Of a stretch of DNA of 64,000 nt, positions 51,256-59,468 are shown piece after piece (positions within the stretch are counted from its first letter, which is position 1; each line of letters opens with the position of its first letter). The DNA lies in contig JAFZOI010000036.1 in NCBI GenBank assembly GCA_017550645.1, positions 1 to 64,000 of the forward strand, in the 5' to 3' direction. The translations under genes and the position numbers were made by a program. This DNA is from Oscillospiraceae bacterium. GTDB lineage: Bacteria > Bacillota > Clostridia > Oscillospirales > Oscillospiraceae. Below the pieces are notes generated by a model. That model searched no databases and was not told the DNA's origin. It was given only the letters and a program-made list of their open reading frames with translations.

Positions 51256-51654
51256 ATGTTCGATCTGATCCCCCGTAAATATACCGTCTACAATCCCTTC
51301 CGCGAGATGGAAAAGTTTTTCTCCGGCACTGGCGACCGTGAATTCAGGACCGACGTGCGCGACGAGAACGAAGCATACACGATAGAGGCTGAGCTCCCCG
51401 GCTTTGCCAAGGAGGAGATTAACGTCGACGTCTCCAACGACATACTGACGATCTCCGCCGAGCGCAAGCCGCCCGAGAACTGCGGCGAGTATATCTGCCG
51501 CGAGCGCTTCTACGGCTCCTTCTCCAGAAGCTTCGACGTGTCCTCGGTCAAGGTAGACGGCATCACCGTCCGCTATGAAAACGGACTGCTGACCCTGACC
51601 CTTCCGAAGAAGGACAGCGTCATCCCCGCCTCGCGCCACCTCGACATCGAGTAA
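51256..51654 (+). CDS. Small heat shock protein (Hsp20)
   Basis: 132 residues: an N-terminal arm, the alpha-crystallin domain (YTIEAELPGFAKEEINVDVSNDILTIS, in two parts, with FSRSFDVS and YENGLLTLTLPKK) and a short C-terminus. An ATP-independent holdase chaperone. HrcA control is expected from the perfect CIRCE upstream. Good GGAGGTAAAAAACA site. Confidence 0.95.
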   Translation: MFDLIPRKYTVYNPFREMEKFFSGTGDREFRTDVRDENEAYTIEAELPGFAKEEINVDVSNDILTISAERKPPENCGEYICRERFYGSFSRSFDVSSVKVDGITVRYENGLLTLTLPKKDSVIPASRHLDIE

Positions 51655-51666
51655 TTCTCAGCGAGA

Positions 51667-51700
51667 AAAACGGCACGGTCATTTTCGACCGTGCCGTTTT
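51667..51700. terminator. Bidirectional terminator
   Basis: AAAACGGCACGGTC/GACCGTGCCGTTTT with A/T tracts on both sides, between the converging hsp20 and PTS-like genes. Confidence 0.92.
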
Positions 51701-51714
51701 TATTTTGCGTATTT

Positions 51715-52803
51715 TTATTTCTTGTCGCTCATGCCGAGGCTGAGGTCGCCCTCTTTTATCCAGCCGAGCTTTCTGCACAGCAGACAGAGGAGCTGGCATA
51801 TAACGGCGGGAAGAACGATGCAGACGAGAACAAGGCCTATCCAGTGCCACGCCGTCGGCGCGATGGCGGAGGCGCCGTTGGCGACGGCCGCCTCGCTCGG
51901 AGCGAACCAGCCCGACCAGACGCCTATCGGCCCGACGAGGCCGCAGGTGCCCATGCCGGAGGAGACGGGCGCTCCGTTCATCTCCAGCTTGAAAACGCAG
52001 GTCGCGATGGGCCCGGTTATGGCCGAGGTCACTATCGCGGGAAGCCAGATGCGGGGATTTTTCACGATGTTTCCCATCTGGAGCATCGAGGTCCCGAGGC
52101 CCTGCGAGACGAGGCCGCCCCAGCGGTTCTCGCGGAAGCTCATGACCGCGAAGCCTACCATCTGCGCGCAGCAGCCGGCGACGGCGGCGCCTCCCGCGAG
52201 GCCGGTAAGGCCAAGCGCGGCGCAAATGGCGGCGCTCGAAATGGGCAGCGTCAGCGCGACGCCGACTATGACGGAGACGGCAATGCCCATGAGGAAGGGC
52301 TGAAGCTCCGTTGCGAGCATGATGAGCTTTCCTACCCAGCTCGCGGCAACGCCTATGGGCTTTGCGATGAGATACGCCAGGCCGACTCCCACGAGGATCG
52401 TCACGAGCGGCGTCACGAGGATATCGACCTTCGTCTCCTTGGAGACGACCTTGCCGAGCTCGCCGGCGATGATGGCAATTATCAGGACGGCGAGCGGTCC
52501 TCCCGCTCCGCCGAGACTGTTCGACGCCCAGCCGACCGCGGCCAGCGAGAAGAGCACCAGCGGCGGGCAGTGCAGCGCGTAGCCTATGGCTATGGCCATG
52601 GCGGGGCCTGACATCTGCGAGGCGAAGCCGCCGACCGTATTGAAAAACGGCAGGTGCGCCTGCGTCCCTATCGTGTTGAGTATCGTCCCGATCAGCAGAC
52701 TGCAGAAAAGGCCCTGCGCCATCGCGCCGAGCGCGTCGACGCCGTATCTCTTTCCGCTTATGACGATATCCTTGCGCTTGAGGAAGGCCTTGAATTTGCT
52801 CAT
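51715..52803 (-). CDS. PTS-type membrane permease (PTS_EIIC_2 family)
   Basis: 362 residues, about nine helices, very Gly/Ala-rich. It begins MSKFKAFLKRKDIVISGKRYGVDALGAMAQGLF, the typical start of the PTS_EIIC_2 family annotated as a PTS transporter subunit IIC or putative toxin regulator. No IIA/IIB domain genes are nearby, so sugar phosphorylation is not established. Confidence 0.82.
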   Translation of the reverse strand: MSKFKAFLKRKDIVISGKRYGVDALGAMAQGLFCSLLIGTILNTIGTQAHLPFFNTVGGFASQMSGPAMAIAIGYALHCPPLVLFSLAAVGWASNSLGGAGGPLAVLIIAIIAGELGKVVSKETKVDILVTPLVTILVGVGLAYLIAKPIGVAASWVGKLIMLATELQPFLMGIAVSVIVGVALTLPISSAAICAALGLTGLAGGAAVAGCCAQMVGFAVMSFRENRWGGLVSQGLGTSMLQMGNIVKNPRIWLPAIVTSAITGPIATCVFKLEMNGAPVSSGMGTCGLVGPIGVWSGWFAPSEAAVANGASAIAPTAWHWIGLVLVCIVLPAVICQLLCLLCRKLGWIKEGDLSLGMSDKK

Positions 52804-52828
52804 TTCTCTGTCGTCCTTTCGGGCACGG

Positions 52829-53236
52829 TCATTTATCGAGCGTGATGTTGTCGACGCCGTTCTGCTCGAACTCTTCGATATACTCGTCTATCCTCGAGGC
52901 GAGCTCGTCGGCATTCTCCGAATCGATCGGGGCGAAATCCATGTCGCGCCGGGCGAGCTCCTCGGCGAGTATCTCGTAAAAGACCGTGTCCTCGTAGTCC
53001 ATTATCGCCTCGTGGATGCCGCCGTCGGCGAACTCCATCGAGGGCAGGACCTCATTGTCCACGACCTCGAAAAGCGAGTACATGCCGGCCTTGATGCAGT
53101 ATGAGAAGATCTTCGACTCCAGCTCGTCATAGGCCTTTATCCGCTTGTCTTCCCTCGTCGAGTTGAGTATCCAGTTGCCGACGTAGACCATGTCGAGAAG
53201 ACGCCGGAACTCTTTTTCCGTAAGCTCGATGTTCAC
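52829..53236 (-). CDS. Conserved hypothetical acidic protein
   Basis: 135 residues, acidic, no membrane segment. Helical from ELTEKEFRRLLDMVYVGNWIL on, ending EYIEEFEQNGVDNITLDK. I recall similar unannotated proteins in Clostridia but no function. GGAGGTGAGGC lies before the start. It sits 25 bases upstream of the PTS-like gene. Confidence 0.7.
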   Translation of the reverse strand: MNIELTEKEFRRLLDMVYVGNWILNSTREDKRIKAYDELESKIFSYCIKAGMYSLFEVVDNEVLPSMEFADGGIHEAIMDYEDTVFYEILAEELARRDMDFAPIDSENADELASRIDEYIEEFEQNGVDNITLDK

Positions 53237-53360
53237 AATGCCTCACCTCCGGACGCCGGACGCGCACGCACCCGGCATATAGCCGCGCGCGCCACGTCGG
53301 GCGCGCGATCCGGCTTTCATATTATTATACACCGCTCTTCGGGCAAAATCCACTACTTAT

Positions 53361-55001
53361 TTAAGCCCTTCCGTCCCTTATGGCCGTGCGGCGTATCTTC
53401 CCGTTTATCGTCTTGGGAAGATGGTCGACGAATTCGATGATGCGGGGGTATTTATAGGGCGCTGTCTCGCGCTTTACGTAGTTCTGGAGCTTCTTTTTGA
53501 GTTCCTCCGTCGGCTCCCAGCCGCCGTTTAGGACGACGGTCGCCTTGACTACCTGCCCGCGTATCTCGTCGGGCGCGGCGGTGACGGCGCATTCGAGGAC
53601 GGCGGGATGCTCGAGCATGACGCTCTCGACCTCGAAGGGGCCTATCCTGTAGCCGCTGGACTTGATGATGTCGTCGTTTCTGCCGACAAAGAAGATATAC
53701 CCGTCCTCGTCGCGCCAGGCCGTGTCGCCGGTATGGTACCAGCCGTCGTGCATGGCCTCGCGGGTCTTCTCCTCGTTTCTGAAATAGCACATCATGAGAC
53801 CCTCGGGGCTCGGGTCGCAGCGGACGCATATCTCGCCCGTCTCGCCGGGGCGGCAGGATTCGCCGTCGGCGTTGAAGAGGTCCACGTCATAGAGCGGCGC
53901 AGGCTTGCCTATCGAGCCGGCCTTCGGGCTCGTGCCCTTCAGGTTGCAGACCGTGACGGTCGTCTCCGTCTGTCCGAAGCCCTCCATGAGCGTTATCCCC
54001 GTCGCCTCGCGCCAGCCGTAAAATACGTCGGGATTGAGCGGCTCGCCGGCTATAGTGCAGTACTGCAGGCTGCTGAGGTCGAAGCTCGAGAGGTCCTCGC
54101 GCAGGAAGAAGCGGTACATCGTCGGCGGGCAGCACAGCGTCGTGACCTTATACTTTTCTATTATAGCCAGCATTTCGGCGGGAACGAACTTCTCGAAGTC
54201 GTAGGTAAGGATGCAGGCCTCCATCATCCACTGGCCAAAGAGCTTGCCCCAGACGGCCTTGCCCCAGCCGGTGTCGGCGATGGTCAGGTGCAGGCCCTCG
54301 GGGTCGACGTTCTGCCAGTGCTTGGCCGTGAACAGATGGGAAAGTCCGTATCTGTGGTCGTGCATGACCATCTTGGGATAGCCGGACGTGCCGGACGAAA
54401 AATACATGAGCATCGGGTCGTACACGCTCGTCTCACGGCGCTCGAACACGTCGGGGGCGGCCTCGACGCCCGCGTCGAGGTCGAGCCAGCCCTCGCGCGC
54501 CCCGCCCGAGGCGATCATCATGCCCAGCTCAGGGCATTCCGGCCTCGCCTCGTCGAAAGCGTCGGCGGTGTCGCCCTCGACGGTGCAGATGACGGCCTTT
54601 ATCCCGCCGCTCCGGATGCGGTAGACGGCGTCGTGGCGCTTGAGCATATGCGTGGCGGGGACGAACACGGCCCCGAGCTTCATCAGGGCGGGCGTCACGT
54701 ACCAGAACTGGTAACGGCGGCGCAGCACGACGAGGACTCTGTCCCCCCTGCCTATGCCGAGCGAGGAGAGATAATTCGCGCACTTGTTGGAAAGGAGCAT
54801 GATGTCGCGGAAGGTAAAGACGCGCTCGTTGCCCTTCGTGTCGCACCAGACCATCGCCTTGCGGTCGGGCTCGTTGGTCCCGATGTCGTCGATGATATCG
54901 TAGGCGAAGTTATAGTTGTCCGGGTATTTGAGGCGGAACGTCTTCAGGACGCCGTTTTCGTCGAACGTCTCTTCGCAGTATTTCTTATTCAGCTCACGCA
55001 T
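53361..55001 (-). CDS. AMP-forming acyl-CoA synthetase
   Basis: 546 residues of the acyl-adenylate superfamily, medium-chain acyl-CoA ligase type. Core motifs: MYFSSGTSGYPKMV (A3), GEPLNPDVF, EGFGQTET (A5), YHTGDTAWRDEDGY and VGRNDDIIKSSGYRIGPFEVE (A7-A8), and the adenylation lysine in PKTINGKIRR. It activates a carboxylic acid with ATP and CoA. The ATG at 55001 has GAGAGG 9 bases upstream; an ATG three codons earlier is too close to it. It overlaps the XRE-cupin gene by 8 bases. Confidence 0.93.
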   Translation of the reverse strand: MRELNKKYCEETFDENGVLKTFRLKYPDNYNFAYDIIDDIGTNEPDRKAMVWCDTKGNERVFTFRDIMLLSNKCANYLSSLGIGRGDRVLVVLRRRYQFWYVTPALMKLGAVFVPATHMLKRHDAVYRIRSGGIKAVICTVEGDTADAFDEARPECPELGMMIASGGAREGWLDLDAGVEAAPDVFERRETSVYDPMLMYFSSGTSGYPKMVMHDHRYGLSHLFTAKHWQNVDPEGLHLTIADTGWGKAVWGKLFGQWMMEACILTYDFEKFVPAEMLAIIEKYKVTTLCCPPTMYRFFLREDLSSFDLSSLQYCTIAGEPLNPDVFYGWREATGITLMEGFGQTETTVTVCNLKGTSPKAGSIGKPAPLYDVDLFNADGESCRPGETGEICVRCDPSPEGLMMCYFRNEEKTREAMHDGWYHTGDTAWRDEDGYIFFVGRNDDIIKSSGYRIGPFEVESVMLEHPAVLECAVTAAPDEIRGQVVKATVVLNGGWEPTEELKKKLQNYVKRETAPYKYPRIIEFVDHLPKTINGKIRRTAIRDGRA

Positions 55002-55575
55002 CAGCTTCATCCTCTCTCATGACGACCGCGAGGAACGTGCATCCCTCGGGGTCTGCGGCTATCATCCCGTGGGGACGGCCGGAATCGTAGTATACCGAAT
55101 CTCCGGCGTTTATCGTCTCCGTCTTCCCGTCGAACACGCATTTGAGCGAGCCGGAGATTATATAGTCGAATTCCTGCCCGGCATGCACGCTCATGGGTAT
55201 CTCGGCATGCTGCTCCTCCTCGCGGTAGGGCGCCTTGACGAGGAACGGCTCGGATATCTTGTCCTTGAAGTTGGCTGCGAGATGGATATACTCGAAACCC
55301 TCCCTGCGGCTCATGCGCAGGCCCTTGCCGCCGCGGACTATCGTATAGCCCGTCAGGTGGGGGTTCTCGCCCGTCAGCAGCTCGACGATGTCGACGCCGA
55401 AGGCCTCGGCGCAGTGGTAGAGAAAGCTGAAGGTAAAGTCCTCTTCCCCGCTCTCGAACTTGAGGTACTCCTCCTCCGTGACCCCGGCCGCCTCCGCGAC
55501 CTCGGCGGACGTCATGCCCGTAATGTCTCTGAGCATCCTGATCCTCTGCGTTATTTCAAAAACTTTCGGTTCCAT
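54994..55575 (-). CDS. XRE-family regulator with cupin domain
   Basis: 193 residues. An N-terminal HTH (ITQRIRMLRDITGMTSAEVAEAAGVTEEEY, in parts) is followed by a C-terminal cupin (FDYIISGSLKCVFDGKT, AGDSVYYDSGRPHGM). This class usually senses a small molecule and controls its neighbour, here the acyl-CoA ligase. The ATG at 55575 has CAGGAGGAATAAAA. A T-box leader lies directly upstream, so charged-tRNA level also gates expression. Confidence 0.92.
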   Translation of the reverse strand: MEPKVFEITQRIRMLRDITGMTSAEVAEAAGVTEEEYLKFESGEEDFTFSFLYHCAEAFGVDIVELLTGENPHLTGYTIVRGGKGLRMSRREGFEYIHLAANFKDKISEPFLVKAPYREEEQHAEIPMSVHAGQEFDYIISGSLKCVFDGKTETINAGDSVYYDSGRPHGMIAADPEGCTFLAVVMREDEADA

Positions 55576-55591
55576 TTTTATTCCTCCTGAA

Positions 55592-55870
55592 AAAAATAAA
55601 TCCGTCCCGTGAAGAAACACGGGACGGATAATATATCCGCGGTACCACCCATATTGCGGCAAAAAGCCGCCACTCTGCAAGATCCCATCAGATCTCCCGG
55701 CCTATAACGCTGCCGCTGCGCAGACGCCTACTCGAATACTCTTTCGGGCCCGTACTCCGAAGTGATCCGCCCATGTGTTCCGCGCGTGCTCGCACCGACC
55801 GCACGCTCTCTGTGCCGGTTCCGCACAGGGCCGTTCTTCATCAACGTATTTGCTCTTTAATTGTTTAGTT
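55592..55870 (-). promoter_or_regulatory. T-box riboswitch
   Basis: A ~280-nt leader on the minus strand. It has the Stem I element CAGAGAGCGTGCGGTCGGTG, the T-box sequence TGGGTGGTACCGCGG (55637-55651) and the competing terminator ATCCGTCCCGTG...CACGGGACGGAT plus T-tract (55592-55629). The specifier region reads GGATCACTTCGGAG. By the common NNN-AC-TTTTGAG pattern the codon is AUC (Ile), but UUC (Phe) cannot be ruled out by eye. UGGU in the T-box fits a tRNA ending ACCA. Confidence 0.9.
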
Positions 55871-55876
55871 GGCGCT

Positions 55877-55904
55877 ATTTTAACACTAATTCACTGTTTG
55901 TCAA
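55877..55904 (-). promoter_or_regulatory. Promoter of the T-box transcript
   Basis: Minus strand: TTGACA (55899-55904), 16 bases, TAAAAT (55877-55882). The -35 overlaps the last codon of the citrate synthase gene. Confidence 0.7.
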
Positions 55905-57316
55905 GCATTTTTTCTCTCGATGAGCGGAACGTAGGGCACGCGCTTGTTCATGTACCTGTAAGCCGGGCGCATGATGCGGTTGCTCTCGCCAGTGACCTCC
56001 TCGATGCGGTGCGCGCACCAGCCGGCCATGCGGGCTATTGCGAACAGCGGCGTATAGAGGTCTACGGGGATGCCGAGCATCGAATATACGAAGCCGGAAT
56101 ACATATCGACGTTGGCGCAGATGATCTTGTCCGACTCCTTCTCGTCGAAGAACACGTCCGGCGTCAGGCGCTCGACGCTCTCGAGCAGCTCGAGCTCGTC
56201 GTCGCAGTCCTTCTGCTCGGCGACCTTGCGCGCGAATTTCTTGAGCATTACGGCGCGCGGGTCGGACAGCGTATAGACCGCGTGGCCCATGCCGTAGATG
56301 AGGCCGCTGCCGTCTCCGGCCTCCTTATTGAGGATGCGGCGCAGATACGCCTTTATCTCGTCGTCGTCCTCCCAGTCGCGGACGTGCTCCTTGATGTCCG
56401 TGAACATCTCCATGACCTTCTTGTTCGCGCCGCCGTGCTTCGGGCCCTTGAGGGCGCCTACCGCGGCCGCGATGGCCGAGTAGATGTCTGTCCCGGTCGA
56501 GGACAGGACGCGGCAGCTGAAGGCGCTGTTGTTGCCGCCGCCGTGCTCGGCGTGGAGCACGAGGCACAGATCGAGGAGCCTCGCCTCGTCGTCGGTAAAG
56601 CTGTTGTCGTGCCTTATGGAATAGAGGAAGTTCTCCGCGAGGCTCAGCTCCGGCTGTGGCCTGTGGAGATAGAGGCTCTTATTGTCGTAGTAGTGCTCCT
56701 TGACATGATACGCGTTGGCGACGATGGTCGGCGTGCGCGCGATAAGACGGATCGCCTTGAAAAGCTCCGCCTCGAGCGTCTGATCCTCCGCGTCGCGGTC
56801 GTAGGAATAGAGCGAGAGGACGCCGCGTGCGAGCTTGTTCATGATGTCGCGGCTCGGCGCGCGGAGGATCATGTCCTCCGTGAAGCCCGTGGGCAGCGTG
56901 CTCCACTGATTGAGAACGCTGTGTATCCTGTCGAGCTGCGTCTGCGTGGGCAGAGAACCGAAGAGGAGCAGATATACCGTCTCCTCGTAGCCCCAGCGGT
57001 TTTCATTTATGAAGCCGTTGATGAGGTCCTCGACGTTTATGCCTCTGTATATGAGGCGGCCGGGCATGGGTCGGCGCTCGCCGTCGAGCATGACGTAGCC
57101 CTGAACGCTGGCGATGCGGGTGATGCCCGCGAGCACGCCGGAACCGTCCTCGTTCCTGAGGCCCCTCTTGACGCCTATCTTGGTGTATTCCTTAGGCTCT
57201 ATGTAGTTATTATCCGCGATCTCATCGCGCAGGTCGGCTATGAGCTTCTCCGTCTCCTCGACCATGGACTCCTGCATCACGAGATCGATCTTTTCTTTGC
57301 CTATAAAGTAATCCAT
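55901..57316 (-). CDS. Citrate synthase
   Basis: 471 residues of the citrate/2-methylcitrate synthase fold: LYRGINVEDLI, LHAEHGGGNNSAF (catalytic His), KGPKHGGANKKVM, YGMGHAVYTLSDPRA, YSGFVYSMLGIP. It is longer than the ~375-residue form, with a helical N-terminal extension as in many Clostridia. It probably feeds glutamate synthesis. The ATG at 57316 follows AAGGTGGGAACGTCAG. Re- or si-type stereochemistry cannot be told, but this fold is the si type. Confidence 0.93.
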   Translation of the reverse strand: MDYFIGKEKIDLVMQESMVEETEKLIADLRDEIADNNYIEPKEYTKIGVKRGLRNEDGSGVLAGITRIASVQGYVMLDGERRPMPGRLIYRGINVEDLINGFINENRWGYEETVYLLLFGSLPTQTQLDRIHSVLNQWSTLPTGFTEDMILRAPSRDIMNKLARGVLSLYSYDRDAEDQTLEAELFKAIRLIARTPTIVANAYHVKEHYYDNKSLYLHRPQPELSLAENFLYSIRHDNSFTDDEARLLDLCLVLHAEHGGGNNSAFSCRVLSSTGTDIYSAIAAAVGALKGPKHGGANKKVMEMFTDIKEHVRDWEDDDEIKAYLRRILNKEAGDGSGLIYGMGHAVYTLSDPRAVMLKKFARKVAEQKDCDDELELLESVERLTPDVFFDEKESDKIICANVDMYSGFVYSMLGIPVDLYTPLFAIARMAGWCAHRIEEVTGESNRIMRPAYRYMNKRVPYVPLIERKNA

Positions 57317-57368
57317 CTGACGTTCCCACCTTTCCACAACAAACGGCATCCGCGGACAGATTTTGATT

Positions 57369-57397
57369 ATCATACTTTCTTTTGCATATAATGTCAA
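57369..57397 (-). promoter_or_regulatory. Promoter of citrate synthase
   Basis: Minus strand: TTGACA (57392-57397), 17 bases, TATGAT (57369-57374), just upstream of the ribosome binding site region. The remaining ~200 bases to 57597 show nothing certain. Confidence 0.8.
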
Positions 57398-57597
57398 GCT
57401 CTCATGCAAAAATAAATTTAATTATTTAGTGCGCTGATATGATTTTCGGTGTTTTTTCGCTCATATCGCCGCCTATACGGCTCCGTTCGTGCAATTTCGG
57501 GCCGGAAAAGCGTCATTCGCGGCATTTGGAAAAACTTTTGCAAGGCCCCGCGCGGAATAAGGCCGTTTCGGGAGATACTAAATGCGAGGTGTTGAAA

Positions 57598-58044
57598 ATG
57601 CAGGAGTTCGGAAACGAAGAATATGCAAAACTCGTAAAGCGGCTCGCGCCCTCGTCCCCCGTCGTGAAAGACTGCGCGAAGGCCTTTGTCTCGGGCGGCA
57701 TGATATGCGCGCTCGGGCAGGCTCTTCTCGAATTCTGGAAGGCCGTCGGTCTTGCCGGCAAAGACGCCGCGACGGCCGTCTCCGTCACGCTCATATTCGT
57801 CGGCGCGCTTTTGACGGGGATAGGCGTCTTCGACAGGATAGCCAAGCACGCCGGAGCGGGAACGCTCGTTCCGATAACGGGCTTTGCCAATTCCGTCGCC
57901 GCGCCGGCCCTTGAATTCAAGACGGAGGGCTTCGTTGCGGGAACGGCCGTCAAGATGTTCACCATCGCGGGACCGGTCATAGTCTTCGGCCTCGCGGCGA
58001 GCGTCGTTTACGGGATCGTCCTGGCAATTATCGGGGCGATATGA
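57598..58044 (+). CDS. spoVAC: SpoVA-type protein, SpoVAC-like
   Basis: 148 residues with four to five helices. SpoVA proteins form the channel that loads dipicolinic acid into spores and releases it at germination. EYAKLVKRLAPSSPVVKDCAKAFVSGGMIC and GALLTGIGVFDRIAKHAGAGTLVPITGFANS (each in parts) are family signatures of SpoVAC. Its usual partners spoVAD and spoVAEB are absent next to it, so it is a lone copy or the operon is split. GAGGTGTTGAAA before the ATG. A forespore sigma-G promoter was not identified with confidence. Confidence 0.88.
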   Translation: MQEFGNEEYAKLVKRLAPSSPVVKDCAKAFVSGGMICALGQALLEFWKAVGLAGKDAATAVSVTLIFVGALLTGIGVFDRIAKHAGAGTLVPITGFANSVAAPALEFKTEGFVAGTAVKMFTIAGPVIVFGLAASVVYGIVLAIIGAI

Positions 58045-58048
58045 CAAA

Positions 58049-58077
58049 ACGGCGGAGGGTCTTCTTCCCTCCGCCGT
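58049..58077. terminator. Terminator between spoVAC and lysR-type gene
   Basis: ACGGCGGAGGG/CCCTCCGCCGT hairpin with TTTT on the minus strand; serves the LysR gene and possibly spoVAC. Confidence 0.75.
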
Positions 58078-58091
58078 CTGTGCGTTTAAGC

Positions 58092-58970
58092 TCAGGCCTC
58101 CCGCGCGCCGAAGACGGCGGGGAGCTCCTTGATCATCATCTCGACGATGGGATCCTTGTTGTCCGCCGCGTATATCATGCGCACCGTCATCTCCTCCTCG
58201 AGAGGCAGGAAGCCGTAGGCGCTGTTGGAGATGATGTTGTCCCACTCGCTGAAGAGCATGACGCCCTGCCCGCAGGCGACGGCGAAAAGGGCGTTGGCCA
58301 TGGTCGTGGTCGTCCGGAAGGTCGGAGCGAATTTGTCGCGGCAGATCTCGCGGATGAGCTGCTCGAGCTTTTTCTGTATCTCCTTGTCATACATGAGAAA
58401 ATCCGTCCCCTTGAAGGCGGAGATGTCCTTGACCTCGCCGAAGTGCTCGCGCGAATAGATGAGCCCGCACCCCGTCGCTACGAGCTGCTCGGAGCTGATG
58501 CCGTATAGGGTGGGGCTGTAAAAATCGTGCGCAAGGGCGACGTCGAGCTTGCCCGAGCGCAGATCGGAGATGAGTTCGGGCAGCTTGCCGCACTCCACCG
58601 TCATCTCTATCCCCGGATGCTCTCTGGCGATGAAGCCGCGTATCTTCTCATAAAAGAACTTCGGGTTCCACGTATCGGGGCAGCCGAGCCGCAGCGACAG
58701 CGAATTGGACGAGAGAGAAGCGCGGATGTTCTCCAGAAGCATTTCGAACTCGTCTATCGAGCGCACGAAGAACTCGTACATCAGCTTTCCCTCGGCAGTA
58801 AGGGAAAGAACGTTGTCCTTGCGCAGGAAAAGAGTGAAACCCAGCTCGTCCTCGAGCATCGAAATGCTCTTGCTTATGGCAGGCTGGGATATATAGAGAA
58901 CGTTCGCCGCGCGCGTGAAGCTTTTTTCCTTGGCGACGGTCATAAAGGCTTTGATCTGAACTTTCGTCAT
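58092..58970 (-). CDS. LysR-family transcriptional regulator
   Basis: 292 residues. N-terminal winged HTH (FMTVAKEKSFTRAANVLYISQPAISKSI in parts, then LEDELGFTLFLR), then a type-2 periplasmic-binding-like sensor domain. The ATG at 58970 follows GAGGTGGATAATA. It is divergent from the ferredoxin/flavoprotein/hydrolase operon and most likely controls it in response to the operon's substrate. Confidence 0.93.
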   Translation of the reverse strand: MTKVQIKAFMTVAKEKSFTRAANVLYISQPAISKSISMLEDELGFTLFLRKDNVLSLTAEGKLMYEFFVRSIDEFEMLLENIRASLSSNSLSLRLGCPDTWNPKFFYEKIRGFIAREHPGIEMTVECGKLPELISDLRSGKLDVALAHDFYSPTLYGISSEQLVATGCGLIYSREHFGEVKDISAFKGTDFLMYDKEIQKKLEQLIREICRDKFAPTFRTTTTMANALFAVACGQGVMLFSEWDNIISNSAYGFLPLEEEMTVRMIYAADNKDPIVEMMIKELPAVFGAREA

Positions 58971-59073
58971 TATTATCCACCTCGTCAAACCCGCACGGAG
59001 TCTTTATTTCCCGCTTTTTCCAAAAAAGCGGACAAATCACGATCAATAACCCGCAGATTATTGACCATTGCGG

Positions 59074-59200
59074 TATTTATAAATTGTAGGTTATACTTAT
59101 TTTACAATAATCATATTAGAAACACAAGCTAAAATATAGTATTATTTTAGCATAGAGGATCATATTTTAACGGAATGGAATTCCGTAATCAATTTAGGAG
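59074..59200. promoter_or_regulatory. AT-rich control region between lysR-type gene and the ferredoxin operon
   Basis: An AT-rich 210-base gap. It contains ATTGTA-N14-TACAAT near 59090, a perfect palindrome GCTAAAATA-TAGTAT-TATTTTAGC (59128-59151), and a 7-bp-arm hairpin ACGGAAT-GGA-ATTCCGT (59170-59186) just before the ribosome binding site. The palindromes are good candidates for LysR binding and leader structure. Confidence 0.55.
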
Positions 59201-59455
59201 GTGTTCCCTACGATCTTCACAAAACACACCATCGAGTTTGATCCCTCGAAGTGCGTCGGCTGCGGCCTTTGCTACAAGGCCTGCTTCGTCGACGTCATCC
59301 GCTGGGACGCGGAGAACAGGAAGCCTATCTTCAAGTATGTCGAGGACTGCGAGCACTGCTTCTACTGCCAGAGCCAGTGCAAGAAGGAAGCTATCCGTGT
59401 AGTCCCCAATTACGCCAGCGAACGTCTGCTTCAGTCGTTCCCGCAGTACAAATAA
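59201..59455 (+). CDS. 2[4Fe-4S] ferredoxin-type protein (AprB-like)
   Basis: Up to 84 residues: CVGCGLCYKACFVDVIRW and CEHCFYCQSQCKKEAI give eight cluster Cys, and the core continues to YASERLLQSFPQYK. Electron carrier for the flavoprotein encoded 13 bases downstream. The only canonical start in frame is GTG at 59201, but it overlaps the strong AGGAGGTG site. The codons 8-11 bases after that site are ACG (59210) and ATC (59213). The true start is therefore uncertain. Confidence 0.88.
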   Translation: MFPTIFTKHTIEFDPSKCVGCGLCYKACFVDVIRWDAENRKPIFKYVEDCEHCFYCQSQCKKEAIRVVPNYASERLLQSFPQYK

Positions 59456-59468
59456 GGAGGCTGAACAC

